From assembly GCA_035691285.1 (NCBI GenBank), contig DASSJI010000052.1, positions 1 through 26,352 of the forward strand: a stretch of DNA of 26,352 bases. Direction: 5' to 3'. The stretch is from DATFEN01 sp035691285. Lineage in GTDB: Bacteria > Acidobacteriota > Vicinamibacteria > Fen-336. Below are positions 21,902-26,352 of the stretch, piece by piece. The notes under the pieces are model-generated. The model made no database searches. It saw only the letters and a program-made list of their open reading frames with translations, and had not been told where the DNA came from. Each line of letters begins with the position of its first letter. Position 1 is the first letter of the stretch. The translations under genes and the position numbers were made by a program.

Positions 21902-22357
21902 TCATTCGCGCGACTGCCGGTTGCGAAGATCGTCTGTCGTGGCCTCGACTCCGTTCTCCTCCAGCCACTCCTGCATCGCCTGCCGCAGGCGTTCGCCGCG
22001 AAAGGCGAACCAGCGCTGGCGTTGGGCCGGGTAGTCGGCCAGGACCGTCTTGAATCGACGGAAGGCGCCGGAACCGTCCAGGGCCAAGTCGAGGAGCCGG
22101 CGAAGAGAGGGATTCGTCACCGATTCCACGAACTCCGACATCCAGCCGTATTCGACTGAAGACGGCAGGGGTTCGACAGGTAGCAGCCGGCCCTCCGCGA
22201 GGCCCGCGTCGATTTCGCCCGCGGCCAGCTCGTCGTCCAGGCCCGTGAAGGAGACGAGCTGACCGCTCGTCAGGTCGAGGTAGTAGCCGCCCTCGTCCGC
22301 GCGCCAGGTGAGAGCCATCTCCAATTCGTCCCAGTCGATCGGGAGTCGGTGCTTCAT
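21902..22357 (-). CDS. UPF0158 family protein
   Basis: Small acidic protein (151 residues) with the UPF0158 pattern. The N-terminal IDWDELEMALTWRA and a strand YYLDLTSGQLV are followed by LPVEPLPSSVEYGWMSEFVE, then the signature GSGAFRRFKTVLADYP and RWFAFRGERL with EWLEENGVEA at the end. The function of the family is unknown; members are common in soil bacteria, often in accessory regions. The ATG at 22357 is preferred over a TTG ten codons upstream. It lies 53 bases downstream of the SEC-C gene on the same strand, with a hairpin in between. Confidence 0.8.
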   Translation of the reverse strand: MKHRLPIDWDELEMALTWRADEGGYYLDLTSGQLVSFTGLDDELAAGEIDAGLAEGRLLPVEPLPSSVEYGWMSEFVESVTNPSLRRLLDLALDGSGAFRRFKTVLADYPAQRQRWFAFRGERLRQAMQEWLEENGVEATTDDLRNRQSRE

Positions 22358-22387
22358 CGCGACTTTCCAGGATCCACCTCGCGGCAA

Positions 22388-22411
22388 GGGTAGGCCCGAA
22401 AGGCCTCGCCC
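22388..22411 (-). terminator. hairpin between the SEC-C and UPF0158 genes
   Basis: GGG-T-AGGCC and GGCCT-CG-CCC form an interrupted 8-bp stem (22388-22396 with 22402-22411) closing a 5-base loop, immediately after the SEC-C stop codon. There is no U-tract on the transcribed strand. It could be a weak terminator or an mRNA 3'-end structure. Confidence 0.35.
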
Positions 22412-23802
22412 TATGTGGGTCGCTCCAGGCCCAACTCCTGCCAGATCCTCCCGAAGTCGTACGATGGGTTGTCCGGTCGCGCCGCTCGGGCCTCCCGGTT
22501 CTCCATGTCCTTCAGGAGATCGATCAGCCGCGGGCGCAGGGTCTTGAGCCGGGCGGCGTGCCGCGGCGTGCGGCCATCGAGGGCGGGAATCGGCTCGTCG
22601 GTCCAGTCTCGATAGTGGCGCTCCCTGAACTGGCGTACCAACTCGGCGGCGAGCTCTGGTTGAGGTGAAGGAGGTTCCTCAGAACGGCTCGCGGGCTGTC
22701 GCTCGAGCGCATGGCGGACGCTCTCGTACCGTGAGCTCCGGTGCCGGAGGGAGTCGCCGCATGTCCGTTCCAGGAGGCGGCGGCCTCGTTCGCCACGCTG
22801 CCGCGACATGACGTCGAGCACCACGCGGCGGCCTTGGATCGTGAGCCCGCCCAGTGTTCGGGTGAAGCCGCCCTCCGCATGCTCGATCCAGGCGTAGGCG
22901 CCCTCTCCTTCCGACGCGAGCTCCGGATGTTCCTCGAGCGCGGCCTCCGCCTTGGCGCGATCGACGATGTCGAAGACGATCTTACCGAGGACCATCGGGT
23001 CGCCCTCGGCCGTAACGAGCGTGGGCGGCGGCGGGAAGACGACGTGGTCGAGCCAGAACTGGTGGAAGAACGGCGCGCATCGCTTCAGGAAGAGGTCGTC
23101 GTCGATGTGTGGGGCGCTGCGCCGGATGCGCCGCCGCTCCCGGCGAAGCCCGTCGAGGAGCTGGCGCTTGAGGGCGGGCGGATAGAGGTAGGCGCCCCCC
23201 TCCAGGCCGAGGCTTCCGTCGGCTTCGGGCATCACCCGCGCAGCCAGGAGATCCCAGCGCTGGAGCTGGTGTGTGGCGGACCGTTCCCTGACGAAGCACT
23301 CCTCCTCCGTCCAGAGATCGAGCAGCCGCAGGCCGCGATCAAGAACCACTTCCGAGACTTCGTAGGGACGCAGACCGGTTCCAGCGAAGCGGCGCAGGAG
23401 CTGGAACTGGCTTGCGGTCAAGCGATGGCTTCCGTTCTCGATGAAGACCTGAGCCACCGAGTGGCCGCTCTCGTTGACGGGCGCATCGAGAAGGCACCAG
23501 AACGTGAGCTTGGCGCGCCAGTCGTCGCTGGAGGTCAGCTTGGCACGCTCGCGCGCCGGCCGAGCCTCCAAGCGCCCGTGGTCGAAGAGTGAAACGGCCG
23601 CGGCGAGCGGGACACGAAACTCCGGTCGCAGGGCGTACTCGGCCAGCAAGTCGAAGATCGCCTTGCGCGGATCCGCGTCCTCGACCGAGAGGTCGGCTGT
23701 CGCCGGGGCGGGAGGCAGGGGAGGTGCAGCCTTCGCCAGGCAGCACTTCTTGTACTTTCGGCCGCTGCCACAAGGGCAAGCATCGTTGCGACCGACGGTC
23801 AT
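22411..23802 (-). CDS. SEC-C zinc-binding protein with C-terminal antitoxin-like segment
   Basis: 463-residue protein. The first 22 residues carry a SEC-C zinc motif, NDACPCGSGRKYKKCC, like that at the end of SecA. The middle (about 40-390) is a poorly characterised region with no catalytic motif I recognise. The last 70 residues read HYRDWTDEPIPALDGRTPRH, then a helix with RLIDLLKDMENRE and YDFGRIWQELGL. This PxLxGRTPRxA pattern recalls DUF2384/ParS-MbcA-type antitoxin C-domains (resemblance only). The ATG at 23802 has AGGAGCC as ribosome site. SEC-C proteins of this build are frequent in soil genomes with no established role. It is followed by UPF0158. Confidence 0.82.
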   Translation of the reverse strand: MTVGRNDACPCGSGRKYKKCCLAKAAPPLPPAPATADLSVEDADPRKAIFDLLAEYALRPEFRVPLAAAVSLFDHGRLEARPARERAKLTSSDDWRAKLTFWCLLDAPVNESGHSVAQVFIENGSHRLTASQFQLLRRFAGTGLRPYEVSEVVLDRGLRLLDLWTEEECFVRERSATHQLQRWDLLAARVMPEADGSLGLEGGAYLYPPALKRQLLDGLRRERRRIRRSAPHIDDDLFLKRCAPFFHQFWLDHVVFPPPPTLVTAEGDPMVLGKIVFDIVDRAKAEAALEEHPELASEGEGAYAWIEHAEGGFTRTLGGLTIQGRRVVLDVMSRQRGERGRRLLERTCGDSLRHRSSRYESVRHALERQPASRSEEPPSPQPELAAELVRQFRERHYRDWTDEPIPALDGRTPRHAARLKTLRPRLIDLLKDMENREARAARPDNPSYDFGRIWQELGLERPT

Positions 23803-23939
23803 GCTGGCTCCTGCGTCGAAGGCGCGATCGCGTAGCGGCCGAGGCGGAGTCGGGCCGCGCCGCTCGTGGGGGCGGCGGCATCGCCGCTGGCGCTCCGGGC
23901 GGTCCCGGCAGACAGCGCTGACATCGTGTCGCTTCCGAA

Positions 23940-23961
23940 CCCCGGAAGAATACCACCGGGG
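23940..23961 (-). promoter_or_regulatory. extended -10 promoter inside a perfect inverted repeat, upstream of the SEC-C gene
   Basis: On the minus strand an extended -10 box TGGTATTCT (23947-23955) lies in the 10-base loop between perfect arms CCCCGG (23940-23945) and CCGGGG (23956-23961). Transcription from it would give a leader of about 135 bases before the SEC-C ATG. The arrangement suggests either a promoter occluded by a dimeric repressor or, in RNA, a terminator hairpin for glmM lacking a U-run. The rest of the 207-base gap 23803-24009 shows only the ribosome site. Confidence 0.4.
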
Positions 23962-24009
23962 ACTGAGCCTCAGCTTTCAATGAGTCAGGCCGAGGCGCGT
24001 TTCTCGGAG

Positions 24010-25368
24010 TTAGCCCGCCGGCACGTCCTCGCGAGCGGCCTCGGCCAGTTCCTGGGCGTAGGCGCGGATCTTCGGCTCCTCGGGGCCCTCGATCATGATC
24101 CGCAGCTTGGGCTCCGTCCCGCTCCAGCGCACCAGCACGCGGCCGTCGCCCCCCAGGGCCTTCTCGACGCGCTGCTGCGATTTGCGGAGCTGTTCCATCT
24201 CGTCGAGGGGCCGCCGAGACGGCAGGGTCACGTTCTCGAGCACCTGGGGCACGCGCTCCATCGCCGCGCGCGCCAGGGCCGAGAGCGGCTGCCCGGTGCG
24301 CATCATCAGCGCGAGGACCTGCAGAGCCCCGATCACGCCGTCGCCGGTGGAGGCGTGATCGATGAAGATCAGGTGCCCGGACTGCTCGCCGCCGAGGTTG
24401 AAGCCGCCCTGACGCATCGCCTCGACCACGTAGCGGTCGCCCACCGGCGTGCGCAGCAGCTTCACTCCGTGGGCCGCCAGGGCGCGCTCCAGTCCCAGAT
24501 TGCTCATCACCGTGGCGACCACCGTGGCCCTCCGCAGCTCGCCGTCCCGGATCATGCGGGACGCGCACATGGCCATCACCGCGTCGCCGTCGACGACCTC
24601 GCCCTTCTCGTCGATGACGATGACGCGGTCGGCGTCGCCGTCCAGGGCGATGCCCATGGCGGCTCCGCGCTTCACGACCTCGGCGCACGCGCTCTCCGGG
24701 TGAAGGGCTCCACAGGCGCGGTTGATGTTCGAGCCGTTCGGGCGCACGCCCAGGGCCGTGACCTTCGCCCCGAGCTCCTGGAACACGGACGGCGCCACCC
24801 GGTAGGCCGCGCCGTGGGCCGCGTCCACGACGATCTTGACGCCGTCCAGGGTCAGGTCGCGGGGGAACGTGGCCTTCGCGAACGCGACGTAGCGGCCGCG
24901 GGCGTCCTCCAGCCGCTCGGCGCTGCCGACGCTGCGGCCGGTCTTGCGCACCGGCAGGGCGCCCTCCTCCAGCAGCGCCTCGATCTGCGCCTCGGTCTCG
25001 TCGGGGAGCTTGAAGCCGTCGGGCCCGAAGATCTTGATGCCGTTGTCCGCGTACGGGTTGTGACTGGCGCTGATCACGAGGCCGGCGTCGGCGCGCATGC
25101 TCACCGTCAGGTGCGCGACGGCCGGGGTCGGGATGGGGCCGCACAGCAGCACGCGGCCGCCCATGGAGCAGATGCCCGAGGCGAGCGCCGTCTCGAGCAT
25201 GTAGCCCGACAGTCGCGTGTCCTTGCCGACCACGATGCGCGGCGCCAGCCGCCGGCCCCGGCCCGCGACCCACGTCACCGCCCGGCCCAGCTTCAAGGCC
25301 AGCTCCGGCGTCATCGGCGGCTGGTTGGCCACGCCGCGGATGCCGTCGGTCCCGAACAGCTTCCTCAT
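24010..25368 (-). CDS. glmM: phosphoglucosamine mutase
   Basis: Converts glucosamine 6-phosphate to glucosamine 1-phosphate on the way to UDP-GlcNAc, for peptidoglycan and LPS. The N-terminus MRKLFGTDGIRGVAN is diagnostic. The phosphoserine loop ISASHNPYADNGIKIFG places the catalytic Ser at residue 102, as in E. coli GlmM. The metal loop DGDADR and the C-terminal phosphate-binding RWSGTEPKLRIMIEG are intact. The product is 452 residues, slightly longer than average. It overlaps the cdaR stop by 4 bases (ATGA). In bacteria with CdaA, GlmM can bind and inhibit the cyclase, which explains the conserved cdaA-cdaR-glmM order. The usual downstream neighbour pdxJ is displaced. Confidence 0.97.
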   Translation of the reverse strand: MRKLFGTDGIRGVANQPPMTPELALKLGRAVTWVAGRGRRLAPRIVVGKDTRLSGYMLETALASGICSMGGRVLLCGPIPTPAVAHLTVSMRADAGLVISASHNPYADNGIKIFGPDGFKLPDETEAQIEALLEEGALPVRKTGRSVGSAERLEDARGRYVAFAKATFPRDLTLDGVKIVVDAAHGAAYRVAPSVFQELGAKVTALGVRPNGSNINRACGALHPESACAEVVKRGAAMGIALDGDADRVIVIDEKGEVVDGDAVMAMCASRMIRDGELRRATVVATVMSNLGLERALAAHGVKLLRTPVGDRYVVEAMRQGGFNLGGEQSGHLIFIDHASTGDGVIGALQVLALMMRTGQPLSALARAAMERVPQVLENVTLPSRRPLDEMEQLRKSQQRVEKALGGDGRVLVRWSGTEPKLRIMIEGPEEPKIRAYAQELAEAAREDVPAG

Positions 25369-26282
25369 CCCTTCCTCCGGGCGGTCTCGACCGCCACCTC
25401 GGCGGGCTTCGCCTCCTGCAGCGACACGCCGGTGAAGCCGGGGCCGATCTCGACGGCCACCGGGCGCCGCGCCCCCGTCGCCGGCGCGGCCACGTCGACG
25501 TAGGCCTTGACGTCCTGGGGGCTCAGCCGGCGCAGCGCTGCCGCCGGCCCCTGGAGCACGAGCTGCACGGAGGCCGGCCGGAAGCGGGCGGCCCCGCCGC
25601 GCGCCTCCACCACCACGCCGCTGAAGGTCCGCTGCTCGTGGACCTCGCGAATCCGCGCGGTGACGCGCACCTTGGAGCTGCCCTGGATGCGCAGCAGCGG
25701 ATCGGCCAGGCCGATGCTGAGCTCGTCGTCGACCGTGTCCTTCGCGGCATCGAGGGCCAGGGGCTCCGTGAACGCGCTCTCGACCTCGTCGACCCGGCTC
25801 TTCGGCCCCGCCACGCGCACGTCGGCCGGCTCGCTCGTCACGTCGGCGACCTCGTAGCCGCTGGCCGGCCGGCCGACGAGGCGCGGACGCACGGGCACCA
25901 CCTTCTGGAGCGTGCGCTCGAAGTTCAGGGTGAGCATCGCCGGCGTGACCTTCACCACCTTCACGCCGAAGGGAACCCGGATCGAGTCCGCGGTGAGGTG
26001 GACGATCCGCTCGCCCTCCACGCTTCCGGAGAGGTCGATCTGGGCGGCCACGTCGCCGGGGTTCAAGCCGTGGATGATGCCTGCCGAGGCGCGGACGCGG
26101 ACCTCCACCGCGTCCACGGCGTCGCCGGTCAGCTCGAGGTCGCGCGGCATGTTCTGCAGCTCGAGAGGGACGCGCAGCCCCATCTCGGAGGCCGTCTCCC
26201 CCGCGATCGCGAACCAGACGAGCACCGCCAGCACCAGGCTCAAGGCCTTGAGGGCCAGGTTCTCGGTGAAGAAGGAGCGCAC
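25365..26282 (-). CDS. cdaR: YbbR-domain regulator of the diadenylate cyclase (CdaR-like)
   Basis: Membrane-anchored extracytoplasmic regulator of CdaA. One N-terminal transmembrane helix at about residues 9-28 (LALKALSLVLAVLVWFAIAG) is followed by about three YbbR repeats of 80-90 beta-rich residues, recognisable by recurring VxVRxxG-type strands and phrases such as KVVPVRPRLVGRPASGYEVA and PADVRVAGPKSRVDEVESAF. The product is 305 residues, shorter than four-repeat CdaR of Bacillus but usual for Gram-negative homologues. The GTG start abuts the preceding TAG stop with no gap, and its own stop overlaps glmM, so all three genes are coupled. Confidence 0.9.
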   Translation of the reverse strand: MRSFFTENLALKALSLVLAVLVWFAIAGETASEMGLRVPLELQNMPRDLELTGDAVDAVEVRVRASAGIIHGLNPGDVAAQIDLSGSVEGERIVHLTADSIRVPFGVKVVKVTPAMLTLNFERTLQKVVPVRPRLVGRPASGYEVADVTSEPADVRVAGPKSRVDEVESAFTEPLALDAAKDTVDDELSIGLADPLLRIQGSSKVRVTARIREVHEQRTFSGVVVEARGGAARFRPASVQLVLQGPAAALRRLSPQDVKAYVDVAAPATGARRPVAVEIGPGFTGVSLQEAKPAEVAVETARRKG

Positions 26283-26352
26283 CTACTTCTCCTTGGCGGC
26301 GACGGCCTCGGCGGGCCCCTCGGCCGGGCCCTCCTCGACGGAGATCTCGAGG
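26283..26352 (-). CDS. cdaA: C-terminal end of a probable diadenylate cyclase (CdaA), gene continues beyond window
   Basis: The minus-strand frame is open from the window edge to a TAG at 26283-26285. It encodes a hydrophilic tail LEISVEEGPAEG followed by PAEAVAAKEK. Nothing catalytic is visible in these 22 codons. Identification as the c-di-AMP synthase CdaA rests on position: the gene directly before a YbbR protein and glmM is cdaA in many phyla, and the tail LEIS... is compatible with the end of a DisA_N cyclase domain. Confidence 0.6.
   Translation of the reverse strand, partial: LEISVEEGPAEGPAEAVAAKEK

Noticed and set aside
21711..21968. Minus-strand open frame of 85 codons between the MNT and UPF0158 genes
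   Set aside because: It overlaps both neighbours in another frame, has no recognisable domain and no ribosome site.
18183..24009. Possible CRISPR array accompanying the Cas3 fragment
   Set aside because: No regularly spaced direct repeats were seen anywhere in the island or the rest of the window.
18183..24009. Transposase, integrase or tRNA attachment site bounding the island
   Set aside because: No recombinase-like protein, tRNA gene or matching direct repeats at the island edges could be recognised by eye.

Overview
The window is dense, very GC-rich bacterial chromosome (roughly 70% G+C by eye, not computed). Genes are closely packed, with many GTG/TTG starts and 4-base stop/start overlaps. 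The gene content points to an uncultivated, Gram-negative-type soil or sediment bacterium. It has RseP, an LPS-core-like glycosyltransferase, the uppS-cdsA-dxr-rseP cluster and a cdaA-cdaR-glmM cluster. Rokubacteria/Methylomirabilota or a deltaproteobacterial relative would fit, but this is inference from gene content, not a phylogenetic result. No rRNA, tRNA, CRISPR array, intact IS element or phage gene was seen.

Core region, 1-18182. A 5'-truncated M1 aminopeptidase with C-terminal HEAT repeats and a stand-alone XdhC protein run rightwards. The leftward operon pyrE-truA-uppS-cdsA-dxr-rseP (8568 down to 3040) joins pyrimidine synthesis, tRNA pseudouridylation, undecaprenyl and phospholipid precursor synthesis, the MEP isoprenoid pathway and intramembrane proteolysis. 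Divergent from pyrE is a rightward three-gene envelope operon (GT2, GT4, diacylglycerol-kinase-type lipid kinase; 8595-11325). Next comes a leftward SDR-GAF-DHDPS/HOGA aldolase operon (13648 down to 11443). A membrane PAS histidine kinase reads rightwards and shares its stop-codon bases with a convergent Ser/Thr kinase, which forms a leftward pdxJ-PP2C-kinase operon (18182 down to 15441).

Accessory island, about 18183-24009. In many bacteria cdaA-cdaR-glmM-pdxJ lie together. Here glmM (24010-25368) and pdxJ (17463-18182) are both leftward but are separated by about 5.8 kb of accessory DNA. The island holds an exported metallo-beta-lactamase-fold hydrolase and a graveyard of gene fragments: a histidine-kinase ATPase tail, a Cas3-type helicase piece, a Uma2 nuclease piece, and a regulator reduced to its HTH and linker. 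It also holds an MNT/HEPN pair, a UPF0158 protein and a SEC-C zinc-binding protein with a C-terminal antitoxin-like segment. The best reading is a defence or mobile-gene hotspot containing a decayed CRISPR-Cas locus.

Right end, 24010-26352. GlmM, CdaR (YbbR) and the last codons of a probable CdaA diadenylate cyclase are translationally coupled. This links c-di-AMP synthesis with the amino-sugar branch point of peptidoglycan synthesis.
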